Assembly (NCBI GenBank): GCA_015258265.1
Contig: JABZIP010000001.1
Location: 1 to 64,000, forward strand
DNA length: 64,000 nucleotides
Direction of reading: 5' to 3'
From: Clostridiales bacterium
GTDB lineage: Bacteria > Bacillota > Clostridia > Peptostreptococcales > Anaerovoracaceae
Shown: one piece after another, positions 1 through 9,436 of the stretch
Layout of the letters: each line of letters opens with the position of its first letter
Position numbering within the stretch: position 1 is the first letter of the stretch
Program-made: the position numbers and the translations under genes
The notes under the pieces: model-generated
What the model saw: the letters and a program-made list of their open reading frames with translations, nothing else
What the model was told of the DNA's origin: nothing
Databases searched by the model: none

Positions 1-15
1 AATAAATTCTGACAT
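1..15 (-). CDS. 5' end of an unidentified CDS, cut by the window edge
   Basis: An ATG at 13-15 (minus strand) is preceded by a perfect AGGAGG at 23-28 with seven bases between. The first codons read M-S-E-F-I before the window ends. The ribosome binding site overlaps the trmB stop codon (27-29), so this is the next gene of the same operon. Too little is visible to name a product. Confidence 0.6.
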
Positions 16-26
16 ATCTTTACCTC

Positions 27-671
27 CTAGAGTTTGAATTTCACATAGTTGATGTTTTTGCCCGCATTTCTAAATTTTTCTTCATACTCCGTCATAGTCA
101 ATGCGGCTTCGTACTCGGAATTGTGTAAATCCCTCGTAACTTCCAAAACCTTCGCCTCTACCGCTTGCAATTCTTCGAGTGTAAAGTCGAATAAATCGTC
201 ATTATCCGTTTTGAACTCTACAAAGCCTTCGGCATCTAAAACTTTTTTGTAGCCAAGCAAATAATTTCTATATGTAAGTCGCCTTTTCGCATTTCGCTTT
301 TTGGGCCACGGATCGCTGAAATTTAAATAAATTCCTGCAAGCTCCCCGTCCGCAAAATATTCTTCTATATTTTTCACATATTCCTTTGCAAGCACCAAAT
401 TGGTATTTTGAAGCTCCGATGCTTTTTCGGTAGCTATAATAATTGCAGATTTCTCTCCGTCTATGGATATGTAATTGTTTTGCCTATTTTCACAGGCTTT
501 TTTGTTTATAAAGTTTCCTTTACCGCAACCGAGTTCCAAATAAATCTTGTTGCCGTTCCCGAAAATCTCGCCCCACCTGCCGCGATACCGCTTAATTTCC
601 TGCCTAAAATTGGGCAGCGAGAGTATCGCTTCAAATCTTTGTTCAAAATTCTTTATTTTTCGTTGTCTCAT
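27..671 (-). CDS. trmB: tRNA (guanine-N7-)-methyltransferase
   Basis: TrmB methylates N7 of guanine 46 in the variable loop of tRNAs, using S-adenosylmethionine. The 214-aa length is usual for the family. Residues about 46-55 hold the SAM-binding motif YLELGCGKGN, and the family signature FSDPWPKKRNAKRR follows near residue 118, which contributes catalytic and tRNA-contact residues. The ATG is preceded by GGGGT at a suitable distance. It lies 4 bp after ecfT and ends inside the ribosome binding site of the next gene, so it appears to be a late gene of the ECF operon. The link to a transporter is probably only positional. Confidence 0.95.
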   Translation of the reverse strand: MRQRKIKNFEQRFEAILSLPNFRQEIKRYRGRWGEIFGNGNKIYLELGCGKGNFINKKACENRQNNYISIDGEKSAIIIATEKASELQNTNLVLAKEYVKNIEEYFADGELAGIYLNFSDPWPKKRNAKRRLTYRNYLLGYKKVLDAEGFVEFKTDNDDLFDFTLEELQAVEAKVLEVTRDLHNSEYEAALTMTEYEEKFRNAGKNINYVKFKL

Positions 672-675
672 AGCA

Positions 676-1515
676 TTACCCCAAATTCAAAATGATACTG
701 TAAGAAAAAAATAGAGGTAATACATAAGATTGCAACAATATCAGCGCACTCACCGCCAAAAATACGATAATTGCCGTGTAGTCGATTTTACTTATAACCG
801 AATGATTCATTCGAGTCCTGTTTTCACCGCCTCTGTAGCATCTTGCTTCCATCGCCATTGCCAGCTCCCTTGCAATTCTAAATGCGCTCACAAACAGCGG
901 AACAAGTAGCGGAATTATAGCTTTGGCTCGTTTAAAAATGTTGCCGCTCTCGAAATCTGCACCTCTTGCCATCTGCGCTTTCATAATTTTGTCCGTTTCT
1001 TCCAGTAATGTCGGTATAAATCTAAGCGCTATACTCATCATCATAGCGAGTTCGTGCGCAGGCACACCGATTTTTTCCAGCGGTTTCAATATGCTCTCGA
1101 TTCCGTCAGTAAGGTTAAGCGGCTTCGTTGTAAGCGTCAAAAGCGATGAGCCGAACATCAAAAGTACGAGTCTTATACCGACAAAAATCGCCATATATAA
1201 CCCCTCGTATGTAATCTTAAATATTCCGAACTCGACTAAAGTCCTACCGGGCAACATAAACATATTCAGCACCACTGTAAGTGTAATGATGAAAAATATC
1301 GCTTTCAGCCCTCTAAAAATAAACTTAAACGGCACTTTTGACATTTTAATCAGTAAAAATATCAAAAAAGCCACAAGCAGCATGGTCGGTATCCCCTTTA
1401 CAAGGAACAGCATTACAATATATGCAAAAGTGAGCAATATTTTTACCCTCGCGTCCATTCTGTGAAGTGGCGAATCCGCAGGATAATACTGCCCTAAAGT
1501 GATATCTCTAATCAA
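676..1515 (-). CDS. ecfT: Energy-coupling factor transporter transmembrane protein EcfT (TTG start)
   Basis: EcfT is the membrane scaffold that couples the EcfA ATPases to exchangeable vitamin or nucleobase S-components. The 279-aa protein has the usual hydrophobic segments (about 28-75, 100-145, 235-275) and both coupling motifs of the family: QMARGADFE near residue 180 and AMEARCYRGG near residue 222. The start is TTG, placed 5 bases after a strong AGGAGG; no ATG gives a better start, because residue 20 would be the first internal Met. It overlaps the end of ecfA2 by 8 bp, which implies translational coupling. No S-component gene is adjacent, as expected for a shared (group II) ECF module. 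Confidence 0.94.
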   Translation of the reverse strand: MIRDITLGQYYPADSPLHRMDARVKILLTFAYIVMLFLVKGIPTMLLVAFLIFLLIKMSKVPFKFIFRGLKAIFFIITLTVVLNMFMLPGRTLVEFGIFKITYEGLYMAIFVGIRLVLLMFGSSLLTLTTKPLNLTDGIESILKPLEKIGVPAHELAMMMSIALRFIPTLLEETDKIMKAQMARGADFESGNIFKRAKAIIPLLVPLFVSAFRIARELAMAMEARCYRGGENRTRMNHSVISKIDYTAIIVFLAVSALILLQSYVLPLFFSYSIILNLG

Positions 1516-2383
1516 TTTTCCCTCCTACGAGAGTCCTGATATGTCGTGCCGCCTCGCTCGCAGTCAATATATTGCTATTAAACGATTTAGCTTTATTCTC
1601 AGGCAATTTCTGTTTTATTTCGTACAAAATTTCAGTTATCGGCGGTGTGGATAATCCCATGTTTTTCAGCTCATCCCGCCTTGCAAAAATCTCACGCGGA
1701 CATCCACACATTACACATTTGCCCTTATCCATTACAATTACTTTGTCCGCTACATACGCCACATCCTGCATATTGTGCGAAACTATTATCATAATATTAT
1801 TTTCCTGCTCATGTATGCGAAGCAGTAAGTCAAGAATCTCCCTGTGCGACTTGGGATCAAGCCCCGCAGCGGGTTCGTCCAATATAAGCACCTCCGGCTT
1901 CATAGCAAGCACTCCCGCTATCGCTACTTTTCGCTTTTGTCCGCCCGAAAGTTCGAACGGCGAACGAGATTGCAAAGCCTCATCTTCCATACCCACAAGT
2001 GCGAACGCTCTGTCAACAGCAAGTCTTACTTCTTCCTCACTAAGTCCCAAATTCTTGGGACCGAATTCTACATCGAGCCGTACGGTTTCCTCAAAAAGCT
2101 GGTACTCGGGATACTGAAACACTATGCCTATTCTCTTTCGTATATCAGCCATCGGAACATTTTTTTCAGTAATGTCGATATCTCCTATCCAAATATTTCC
2201 CGATTCCGGTTTGAGCAGTCCGTTCATATGTTGTATCAATGTCGACTTGCCGGAACCCGTATGTCCGATAACGCAAACAAGTTCACCGTTTTCGATGTCG
2301 ATGCTCACATCGTCAAGCGCCGTCGATTCAAAAGCCAGTCCCTTGTTGTAAACATGAGTTAAATTTTTGATATGTATTGACAT
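1508..2383 (-). CDS. ecfA2: Energy-coupling factor transporter ATP-binding protein EcfA2
   Basis: This is one of the two ABC ATPases of the ECF transporter. The 291-aa protein has Walker A GHTGSGKST (about residue 41), Q-loop FQYPEYQLF, signature LSGGQKRK, Walker B VLILDEP and a switch His in IVSHNM. The FQYPEYQLF form is typical of the A2 subunit, while its partner has FQNPDNQLV. The ATG lies inside the last codons of ecfA1 (25-bp overlap) and has only a distant GAGG upstream, so initiation is probably coupled to translation of ecfA1. Confidence 0.94.
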   Translation of the reverse strand: MSIHIKNLTHVYNKGLAFESTALDDVSIDIENGELVCVIGHTGSGKSTLIQHMNGLLKPESGNIWIGDIDITEKNVPMADIRKRIGIVFQYPEYQLFEETVRLDVEFGPKNLGLSEEEVRLAVDRAFALVGMEDEALQSRSPFELSGGQKRKVAIAGVLAMKPEVLILDEPAAGLDPKSHREILDLLLRIHEQENNIMIIVSHNMQDVAYVADKVIVMDKGKCVMCGCPREIFARRDELKNMGLSTPPITEILYEIKQKLPENKAKSFNSNILTASEAARHIRTLVGGKID

Positions 2384-3210
2384 AGGTAATCTACGATTTC
2401 CTCCGTATATATAATATCTTGTGGTATATCTACCCCATTTTTCCTGAGTTCACACGCAAACTCAACCGCAGGCGGAATATCGAGTCCCAATTTGTAAAGA
2501 GAATCTATATCTTGAAATATCTCCTTGGGTGTAGCGTACTTAACCATTTTGCCGTCTTCCATTACAACGATTTTATTCGCCCGCACCGCCTCTTCCATAA
2601 AGTGCGTAATCAGAATTATGGTTTTCCCCTGCTCGTTTAATTGCATAATGATATCCATAACCTCTTCTTTTCCTTGCGGATCGAGCATTGCCGTCGGCTC
2701 GTCAAATACTATGCACTCGGGGAGCATGGCTATAACACCTGCTATTGCAACCCTCTGCTTTTGCCCTCCCGAAAGCTGATGCGGCGCTTTCTTGCGAAAT
2801 TCGTACATTCTGACCGCTTTCAAAGCCTCGTCTACTCTTTTTCTGATTTCCGCCGGTTCAATGCCCAGATTTTCAGGTCCAAATGCTATATCGTCTTCAA
2901 CTATCGACGACACAAGCTGATTATCCGGATTTTGAAACACCATTCCCGCATTTTGTCGAATATCCCAAATATATTCATCATCTTTGGTATTCATACCGTT
3001 CACCAGTATATCTCCAAAGCTCGGCAGATAAAGTCCGTTTATATTTTTTGCGAGCGTAGATTTCCCCGATCCGTTTTGTCCCAGAATTGCAACAAAATCT
3101 CCCTTTTCTATTTCAAGAGAAAAATCGTCAATCGCAAGAAATGTATCTTCCTCGCTTCGCTTATAAACAAAGCTCAGATTTTTAATATCTATTATTTTTT
3201 TATTCTCCAT
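2359..3210 (-). CDS. ecfA1: Energy-coupling factor transporter ATP-binding protein EcfA1
   Basis: Second ECF ATPase. The frame extends upstream to a TTG, but ATG 3210 is preferred: it gives MENKKIIDIKNLSFVYK, the usual EcfA1 N-terminus, and a protein of 283 aa. It contains Walker A GQNGSGKST, Q-loop FQNPDNQLV, signature LSGGQKQR and Walker B CIVFDEPTAMLD, with switch His in LITHFM. It overlaps the end of the PHP gene by 11 bp and runs into ecfA2. Together with ecfA2 and ecfT it gives the full energizing module. Confidence 0.94.
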   Translation of the reverse strand: MENKKIIDIKNLSFVYKRSEEDTFLAIDDFSLEIEKGDFVAILGQNGSGKSTLAKNINGLYLPSFGDILVNGMNTKDDEYIWDIRQNAGMVFQNPDNQLVSSIVEDDIAFGPENLGIEPAEIRKRVDEALKAVRMYEFRKKAPHQLSGGQKQRVAIAGVIAMLPECIVFDEPTAMLDPQGKEEVMDIIMQLNEQGKTIILITHFMEEAVRANKIVVMEDGKMVKYATPKEIFQDIDSLYKLGLDIPPAVEFACELRKNGVDIPQDIIYTEEIVDYLCQYISKI

Positions 3211-3985
3211 GGTAATCCGATCCGTTTGTAATATGCAAGTGGTACTTGCTTGCAAGCATCACCAGCTCCAGCGATTCTTCTTCGCTGTGGTTAGGGTGGT
3301 AACATTCGATACCTTTTAGTCCCATTTTCTTTAAATCTACTATTATCTTTTCGATATTTGCGTAAAATTCGTCGCTACCCCGCTCGCCTATTCCTTTTGT
3401 TTTCATAGGATGCGCCCAAGAAATCGTAGCTCCTGCAGCGACCAAAGTTTGCATTACACGTCTTACAGGTATCGGCTCTTTTTTTATATTTTGTATTTCC
3501 TCATTTGAAAATACCTTTGAAAACGCTTCTTTTGGTGTGGCTACATAACCCTTGCGCACCATAGCCCTAGCCATTACGCCTTTGCAAAAATACTTTTGCT
3601 TCTTGTGCAAACGCATATCCTCAATTTGAAGCGGATACCCCATTTCAGCGAGCTTCGCAAGCAACTTTTCGTTTCGCCGATCCCTGTATACCGCATACTC
3701 GTCCAAAAGCTCCTTTAAGTCCGTATTTTCAACATCAAATCTATATCCCAAAATATGTAAAAGCACTCCTTTAGCATATTCCGCTTCAATTTCAATTCCG
3801 GCTATGACATTGATTTCCAATGCTTCACCTGCTATCTGCGCTTCCGTTATGCCGTCTGTCGTTTCGTGGTCGGTAATAGCTATTTCCGTAAACTCCAAGT
3901 TTTTTGCACGCTTAACAAGCTCCGTCGGCGACATTGTGCCGTCAGAAAAATACGAATGCATATGATAATCAACTTTAAATCCCAT
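3200..3985 (-). CDS. PHP-domain phosphoesterase (YciV/TrpH-like), short C-terminus
   Basis: PHP-domain proteins of this type hydrolyse nucleoside 3',5'-bisphosphates or the 5' ends of short RNAs with bound metals. The 261-aa protein carries the four PHP motifs: DYHMHSYFSDG (residue 5), AITDH (37), a central region with WAHPMK (197) and GSDYHG at the end. Metal-binding His and Asp residues are all present. The stop follows directly after GSDYHGE, so the 15-30 residues usually found after this motif in relatives are missing. The stop codon lies inside the start region of ecfA1. The substrate cannot be given from sequence; a role in nucleotide turnover would fit the nucleoside transporter upstream. 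Confidence 0.85.
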   Translation of the reverse strand: MGFKVDYHMHSYFSDGTMSPTELVKRAKNLEFTEIAITDHETTDGITEAQIAGEALEINVIAGIEIEAEYAKGVLLHILGYRFDVENTDLKELLDEYAVYRDRRNEKLLAKLAEMGYPLQIEDMRLHKKQKYFCKGVMARAMVRKGYVATPKEAFSKVFSNEEIQNIKKEPIPVRRVMQTLVAAGATISWAHPMKTKGIGERGSDEFYANIEKIIVDLKKMGLKGIECYHPNHSEEESLELVMLASKYHLHITNGSDYHGE

Positions 3986-4660
3986 TTAATAGTTCCCCCT
4001 GGAAAACATACGCTTTGGTTCTGTAAACTTCGATGCGGCGTACAAAACGATTACCGCAAGCACTCCCGTTACAACGCCCCAAGCAACATATAGATATTTT
4101 AACAGCGATAATGTTATCACCATTTTCAGATTCTCGCTACCTCCCATATAAATCAGCAAGTTCTTCCAAACCGCAAAACCGCTCAGCAAATTTATTACCC
4201 AGCAAATAAACATCATGAGAAATGTAATTGCAGATGAAACTATCGCCCTTTTTATCGCACGATTTACGATATCTCCCTCCTCGACATCTTTTGAAACGAC
4301 AAATACGGATATAAGCACGACCAATCCCGCAATTCCAAGAACAAGCAGCAAATTCAACCAAAATCGCAAATTTTTCAAAATCCGCATGTCTTCCGCCTGC
4401 AAAAAATCTGCACTCTCATCCGCATTATAGCCTTGTGAAACTTTAAAATCAACGCTTTTCCCAATCATAAAAGCGGAAATCATATCCCCTAATTCATCGC
4501 TGTCAACCGTCAAATTCGCCGATTCGAGTTGTTCCGTAGATTTAAATGTGTACTGATACACATCCGGCATCCTCGCAACGATATTCGCACTCAAACAAAT
4601 TGCCACAACAGGCACCAAAATTACTATTAACAAATTCCAAGCCTTAATAAATCGCTTCAT
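3986..4660 (-). CDS. Four-helix membrane protein of unknown function
   Basis: I do not recognise a family with confidence; the size and layout recall the DUF1461/TIGR01906 type, but no diagnostic motif is visible. The 224-aa protein has a membrane segment at about 9-28, an outside loop of about 70 residues rich in charged and polar residues, then three more segments at about 98-121, 138-165 and 188-212, and a short basic tail. It directly abuts the permease gene upstream and the PHP gene downstream with no spacer, so it is cotranscribed with the nucleoside transporter. Confidence 0.6.
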   Translation of the reverse strand: MKRFIKAWNLLIVILVPVVAICLSANIVARMPDVYQYTFKSTEQLESANLTVDSDELGDMISAFMIGKSVDFKVSQGYNADESADFLQAEDMRILKNLRFWLNLLLVLGIAGLVVLISVFVVSKDVEEGDIVNRAIKRAIVSSAITFLMMFICWVINLLSGFAVWKNLLIYMGGSENLKMVITLSLLKYLYVAWGVVTGVLAVIVLYAASKFTEPKRMFSRGNY

Positions 4661-5587
4661 CTATCTTTCTTCCCTAAAATAATTATTTCCAAGATCGCTC
4701 GGCGGCTGGTTTGCTTTGGTTTCCTTGCAAGAGCTTGCAATTACAATTAGGACTGTCGCTATGTAAGGCACCATATTGAAAAGGTACTGTGATACCGTAA
4801 TGCCCATAGCTTGCATACGAAGCCCAAGTATGCTCAGACCTCCGAAAAATGCAGCTCCGAAAAACGCCTTGATTGGATTCCAACCTGCGAATATTACAAG
4901 AGCAACCGCTATCCAGCCTCTACCTCCAACTACATCCGCCTGCCAAATCGGTACACGAATCAAAGCCAGATACGCACCCCCAAGACCGCAAAGTACACCG
5001 CCTATCACGATATGCGCATATTTGTAAAGTGTAACATTTATACCCGAAGCATCCGCTGCCGCTGCACTTTCTCCTACCGCCGTCATATTGAGTCCCAACC
5101 CTGTCTTTTTGATATAAATGTAAAACACAATTACCAAAACATACGATATGTAAACAAATACATCCTGTTTAAACAGTATATCGCCGATGAACGGTATTTG
5201 TGAAAGTATCGGTATGCTACGCTTTGCAAAAAAGACCGACACCGCTTTCGGCACCGAAAATCCGATGTACGGCTGCCCGACAAAACTGGAAAATCCCGTC
5301 CCGAATATAGTCAGTGTAAGTCCCGTTACTGTTTGATTCGCTTTGAGCGTTACCGTAAGAAATGCGAAAATGAGCGCTCCCATTCCTCCCGCTATACCGG
5401 CAAAAATAATTGCAAGTGCAGGATTGTGCGTGCTATACGCACCTATGAATCCCATTACCGCACCTATCAGCATCATTCCTTCCACGCCGAGGTTTAAGCT
5501 GCCCGACTTTTCCGTTATAAGCTCGCCCAGTGTAGCAAGCGCCAAAGGAGTTCCCGCCACTATGCAGGTTGCCAAAAATACTTCCAT
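4661..5587 (-). CDS. nupQ: Nucleoside ABC transporter permease (BMP/YufQ type)
   Basis: Second permease of a BMP-family nucleoside importer. ATG 5587 gives MEVFLATCIVAGTPLALATL and 308 aa; the TTG or GTG extension upstream would overlap the partner permease. GGAGG lies 7 bases upstream and the start shares one base with the stop of the preceding gene (TAATG). The family motif EKSGSLNLGVEGMMLIGA near residue 25 and the C-terminal GGRGWIAVALVIFAGWNP are present, with about eight membrane segments. It works with the neighbouring permease, ATPase and lipoprotein. Confidence 0.93.
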   Translation of the reverse strand: MEVFLATCIVAGTPLALATLGELITEKSGSLNLGVEGMMLIGAVMGFIGAYSTHNPALAIIFAGIAGGMGALIFAFLTVTLKANQTVTGLTLTIFGTGFSSFVGQPYIGFSVPKAVSVFFAKRSIPILSQIPFIGDILFKQDVFVYISYVLVIVFYIYIKKTGLGLNMTAVGESAAAADASGINVTLYKYAHIVIGGVLCGLGGAYLALIRVPIWQADVVGGRGWIAVALVIFAGWNPIKAFFGAAFFGGLSILGLRMQAMGITVSQYLFNMVPYIATVLIVIASSCKETKANQPPSDLGNNYFREER

Positions 5588-6663
5588 TACTTCGCCTCCT
5601 TTGCCCATTTGTGCCTAGCCAAAGTTATCTTGTATTGCAAGAAGAACTCGCTTCCAAGCACGAAGAATAATATCGTTCCCTGTACTATGCCCGCAACGCT
5701 GCTCGGCACATTCATTGCAAGCTGTATGTAAGCTCCGCCCTGCAAAAGCATCGCAAACAGCACGCACACAATCGCCGTAACAGGCGCATTTAGCCTTGCA
5801 AGCCAAGCTGTGATGATAGCAGTAAAGCCGTATCCTCCGCTAATACCCGCAACCAGCGTTTTTTCAACCGCCGACGCCTGTATCATTCCTACAAGACCGC
5901 AAAGTCCTCCGGATATCAGCATAGCGACTATTACTATCTTGCCTATATTCATGCCCGCATATCTTGCCGTTTCGTAGCTTTCGCCGACAACAGTTATCTC
6001 GTACCCGAGCTTTGTGTAAGTCATCAAAAAGTATATCAAAATCACGCATACTATCGCAATCAAAAGTCCCAGATGCACCCCAAGGAATGTAGGCAAAATC
6101 GCATTGGCGGGAAACGGCGCAACTCTAGGAAATCCGTTCGCATTCGGATCCATCCAAGGTCCGTACTGCAAATACATTACAAACTTGATAGCGATATAAT
6201 TCATCATTAGCGTGAAAATCGTTTCGTTTGTGCCGAACTTTCTCTTGAACAGCGCAGGTATAAACGCCCAAAATCCGCCCATTATTATTCCGGCACTCCC
6301 CATAAGCACAAGTAATATCGGCTTCGGCAAACTTCCGTAGTTTAGAGCCACATAGCTTGCCGCCATAGCTCCCATTGCAATTTGCCCCTCTCCACCGATA
6401 TTCCAAAATTTCATTTTGAATGCCACGAGTATTCCAAGCGATGTAATTGTAAGCGGTATCGCCTTGATAATCGTCTGCTTGATTCTAAGCTGCGTACCGA
6501 GCGAACCTTCCACGATAGCATAGTAAACCCGAATAGGATTCAAACCGAACGCCAAAAGTATCAAAGCTGTGCAAAAGAGTGCCAAAACTATAGCAAGCGC
6601 CCTAATCAAATATTCTTGCCTTTTAGTCAAATTGCTTCTTTTGGTAATTTTAAGCAAGTTCAT
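5587..6663 (-). CDS. nupP: Nucleoside ABC transporter permease (BMP/YufP type)
   Basis: First permease of the same importer, 358 aa from ATG 6663. The open frame extends to 6687, but GAGGAGG lies 9 bases before 6663, which decides the start. Family motifs are FKMKFWNIGGEGQIAMGA near residue 80 and GGYGFTAIITAWLARLN near residue 275. About nine membrane segments can be seen. It overlaps the ATPase gene by 14 bp and the next permease by 1 bp, so the three are translationally coupled. Confidence 0.93.
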   Translation of the reverse strand: MNLLKITKRSNLTKRQEYLIRALAIVLALFCTALILLAFGLNPIRVYYAIVEGSLGTQLRIKQTIIKAIPLTITSLGILVAFKMKFWNIGGEGQIAMGAMAASYVALNYGSLPKPILLVLMGSAGIIMGGFWAFIPALFKRKFGTNETIFTLMMNYIAIKFVMYLQYGPWMDPNANGFPRVAPFPANAILPTFLGVHLGLLIAIVCVILIYFLMTYTKLGYEITVVGESYETARYAGMNIGKIVIVAMLISGGLCGLVGMIQASAVEKTLVAGISGGYGFTAIITAWLARLNAPVTAIVCVLFAMLLQGGAYIQLAMNVPSSVAGIVQGTILFFVLGSEFFLQYKITLARHKWAKEAK

Positions 6664-8185
6664 TGAAGCCAACCTCCTCATGTTCAAGTAATGTGCCTGT
6701 CATCAAAAGTCCCAAGTCCTCTTTCGTTATCGACGAAGCATCGACTATTCCTGAAACCTTTCCTGCACACATAACCATGATTCTATCGCATATTTCAAGC
6801 AAGACATCCAAGTCCTCGCCTATGAAAAGCACTCCGACACCTCGCTTCTTCTGTTCGTTAAGCAAATCGTAAATTTTGTAAGACGCACCGATGTCCAACC
6901 CTCTAACAGGATATGCCGTAATCAGCACCTTCGGATTCAAGTCAATCTCTCTTCCAAGCAACACCTTTTGTATGTTTCCGCCTGACATCTTGCTTACGGG
7001 TTCGAAAATACTGCTTGTTTGTATATCGAGATCTCTTACAATCTTGTTTGCTTTCTCTATGCACGGCTTTCTTTTCAGCATAAATCCACCGTAATTCTGA
7101 TAATCCTTGAGCATCATATTGCTGACCATATCCATACTGCCGACAAGTCCCATTCCGAGCCTATCCTCAGGTATAAATCCCATGCTGATTCCCAGCTTGA
7201 TGATTTCTCTAGGCGATTTTTGCGTAATATCCTCGTTTTCAAACTCAATTTTGCCGCTTGCGATATGCAAAAGTCCTGCGATTCCCTCGCACAGTTCCTT
7301 TTGTCCGCTTCCTGCAACACCTGCAACTCCAAGTATCTCGCCACCTCGTAGCGCAAAGCTCACATTTGAGATAGCTTCCTTTTTCTCTCTATCGAGTATG
7401 GTAACGCCCGTCATTCTAAGCAGCTCTCTTCCGAGCTTTGCATCTTCCCTTTTGAGCGCTAGCTCCACTTTCTTTCCTACCATCATCTCAATCAGTGTTC
7501 CCGTTTCAGCCTTGGCAGTTTCAACAGTTCCGATAGTTTTACCCTTTCGCAAAACCGTTACTCTGTCGCTTATTTCCATTACCTCATTCAGCTTATGTGT
7601 AATGATAATAACGCTTGTACCCGCGGATTTTAAATTTCTGATAATAGCAAACAGCTTGTCTATTTCACTTGGCGTAAGCACCGCCGTCGGTTCGTCCAAA
7701 ATCAGTATCTTGGCGCCGCGACAAAGAACCTTTACTATTTCCAGAGTCTGCTTCTCTCCGACAGACATATCGTATACTTTTTTATCAAGCGCAATATCTA
7801 AATTGTATTTTTTCAGTACTTCCTCTATCTGCGCGCGTATCTTTTTTTTGTTTAAAAACAGCGAGCCTTTTTGCCCTATGATTACATTCTCGGCAGCAGT
7901 CAGCGTTTCGATTAGCTTGAAATGCTGATGTATCATACCTATTCCCATGGCAATTGAGTCCTTTGGTGAAGAAAAATACACTTCTTTGCCAAAAATAAAA
8001 ATCTTGCCCTCGTCAGGTGTATAAATTCCGGACAGCATATTCATAAGCGTACTTTTGCCCGCGCCGTTTTCTCCCAAAAGTGCGTGTACTTCGCCATATT
8101 GTAATTCCAAATTCACATCATCACTGGCTTTCAATGTGCCGAATTTTTTTGTAATGCCCTCCATCAATATAGCGACTTTTTGCAT
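6650..8185 (-). CDS. nupO: Nucleoside ABC transporter ATP-binding protein, two fused ATPase domains
   Basis: The 511-aa protein has two ABC domains in one chain, as in sugar and nucleoside importers of this class. The first half has intact Walker A GENGAGKST (residue 37), signature SVGEKQ and Walker B ILILDEPTAVLTP. The second half, from about residue 258, has a changed Walker A (GVAGSGQKE), SGGNIQKV and a Walker B VLITAYPVRGLD in which the catalytic Glu is replaced. Such a degenerate second site is normal in this family. AGGAGG precedes the ATG. A hairpin terminator separates it from the upstream lipoprotein gene. Confidence 0.94.
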   Translation of the reverse strand: MQKVAILMEGITKKFGTLKASDDVNLELQYGEVHALLGENGAGKSTLMNMLSGIYTPDEGKIFIFGKEVYFSSPKDSIAMGIGMIHQHFKLIETLTAAENVIIGQKGSLFLNKKKIRAQIEEVLKKYNLDIALDKKVYDMSVGEKQTLEIVKVLCRGAKILILDEPTAVLTPSEIDKLFAIIRNLKSAGTSVIIITHKLNEVMEISDRVTVLRKGKTIGTVETAKAETGTLIEMMVGKKVELALKREDAKLGRELLRMTGVTILDREKKEAISNVSFALRGGEILGVAGVAGSGQKELCEGIAGLLHIASGKIEFENEDITQKSPREIIKLGISMGFIPEDRLGMGLVGSMDMVSNMMLKDYQNYGGFMLKRKPCIEKANKIVRDLDIQTSSIFEPVSKMSGGNIQKVLLGREIDLNPKVLITAYPVRGLDIGASYKIYDLLNEQKKRGVGVLFIGEDLDVLLEICDRIMVMCAGKVSGIVDASSITKEDLGLLMTGTLLEHEEVGFNELA

Positions 8186-8254
8186 TTTATACCATCCTCC
8201 TGCAATATGTATATCCTATTAAGTATATCACTAAGCGCCAAAAAAGAAAAGCAC

Positions 8255-8280
8255 AAAAAAGGAGAGCGAGATAGCTCTCC
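8255..8280 (-). terminator. Intrinsic terminator between lipoprotein and ATPase genes
   Basis: On the minus strand a GGAGAGC stem (8261-8280, loop of six bases) is followed by six T. It lies 3' of the lipoprotein gene and about 70 bp before the ATPase gene. As no promoter is evident behind it, it probably acts as a partial terminator that keeps the binding protein more abundant than the membrane complex. Confidence 0.75.
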
Positions 8281-8323
8281 TTTTTGCATTTTGTAAAATC
8301 TCCCAAGATTTATCAATCTGAAT

Positions 8324-9436
8324 TTATTCACCTGTTGCGCCTTTAACAAGTCCATTGATTTTCCAAATCTCTTTTCTTGTCAAAGTTTGTCCTTCTTCGC
8401 AAAGCACCTTGCCGTCTGCATACTCGATTTTTCCGGAGAAAGGTGCAAACTCTCCAGCTATCATCTTGTCCTGAACCTCAAGAACTTTTTCCTTAACATC
8501 AGTAGGCACAAGGCTTGTCATCGGTGCAAGTCCTACATAGCCGTCCTTCAATGTTCCGTAGTAAGATTCAGGCTTCCATGTTCCTGCCATCATCGCTTCG
8601 ATTGTAGGAATAAGGAATTTTTCGTGATGCCAAACAGGCGCTGTCAAGTAGCCCGCTTTTACCGCATCTATGTTTGATGTATCAAGATTGTAACCGATTG
8701 AATATGCGCCTTTTTCAGCTGCAGCAACCTGCGGACCTGTTGTATCGCAGTGCTGAGATATGATGTCGCATCCCTGATTTAAAAGTTCATCCGCTGCACT
8801 TCTTTCCCTTTCAGGATCGTACCAACTGTTTACATAAGCAACCTTTACTTCAACATTCGGATTTACAGATTGTGCTCCCAGTGTGAAAGCATTGATACCG
8901 ATTTGTACCTCTGTGTAAGGGAATGCTCCGACATAACCGAGTTTGTTAGTCTTTGTCATCATTCCTGCAACTATACCTGCCAAGTATCTAGGCTGTTCAG
9001 TTGCTCCGAAGAAGTTACCGAAGTTCTTATCGTTCATCTTGTTTCCGGAGAAATGTAGGAAATTGATATCGTCGTACTCTCCCGAATTTGCAAGTTCGTC
9101 AAGCGCATCTCCGAAACCGTAGCTTCCGCCTATGATAACTCTACAGCCCTGATCAATCAAGTTTGTAGCCGCAGATTTTGCTGCCGATTTGTCTTCGTCG
9201 CTCACATTTTCAACATAAGTAACTTTAACCTTGCCCTTGAAATACTCTTCCATAGCCTTTACGCCCTGATGCTGAGTCTGTGTAAATCCGCCATCGTTTA
9301 TGCTTCCGATGTAGATAACACCAACCTTATACACATCGTCATTCGACTGCGCCTGTTCATCGGTTTCAGCGCTGCCGCAAGCTACCGCAGCAAATGCGAG
9401 TGCCAGAACCAAAACAATTGATAATAACTTTTTCAT
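8324..9436 (-). CDS. nupN: BMP-family nucleoside-binding lipoprotein
   Basis: Substrate-binding lipoprotein of the importer, 370 aa from ATG 9436. Two ATGs lie close together (9442 and 9436); AAGGAGA is only 1-2 bases before the first and 7 before the second, so 9436 is used. A signal peptide of 19 residues ends in the lipobox FAAVAC, giving lipid-modified Cys20, followed by a Ser/Asp/Gln-rich linker. The mature part has the BMP family pattern VGVIYIGSINDGGFTQTQ and later DGYVGLAPMTSLVP. Family members bind purine nucleosides such as inosine, guanosine or adenosine; xpt lies just upstream. Confidence 0.93.
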   Translation of the reverse strand: MKKLLSIVLVLALAFAAVACGSAETDEQAQSNDDVYKVGVIYIGSINDGGFTQTQHQGVKAMEEYFKGKVKVTYVENVSDEDKSAAKSAATNLIDQGCRVIIGGSYGFGDALDELANSGEYDDINFLHFSGNKMNDKNFGNFFGATEQPRYLAGIVAGMMTKTNKLGYVGAFPYTEVQIGINAFTLGAQSVNPNVEVKVAYVNSWYDPERERSAADELLNQGCDIISQHCDTTGPQVAAAEKGAYSIGYNLDTSNIDAVKAGYLTAPVWHHEKFLIPTIEAMMAGTWKPESYYGTLKDGYVGLAPMTSLVPTDVKEKVLEVQDKMIAGEFAPFSGKIEYADGKVLCEEGQTLTRKEIWKINGLVKGATGE

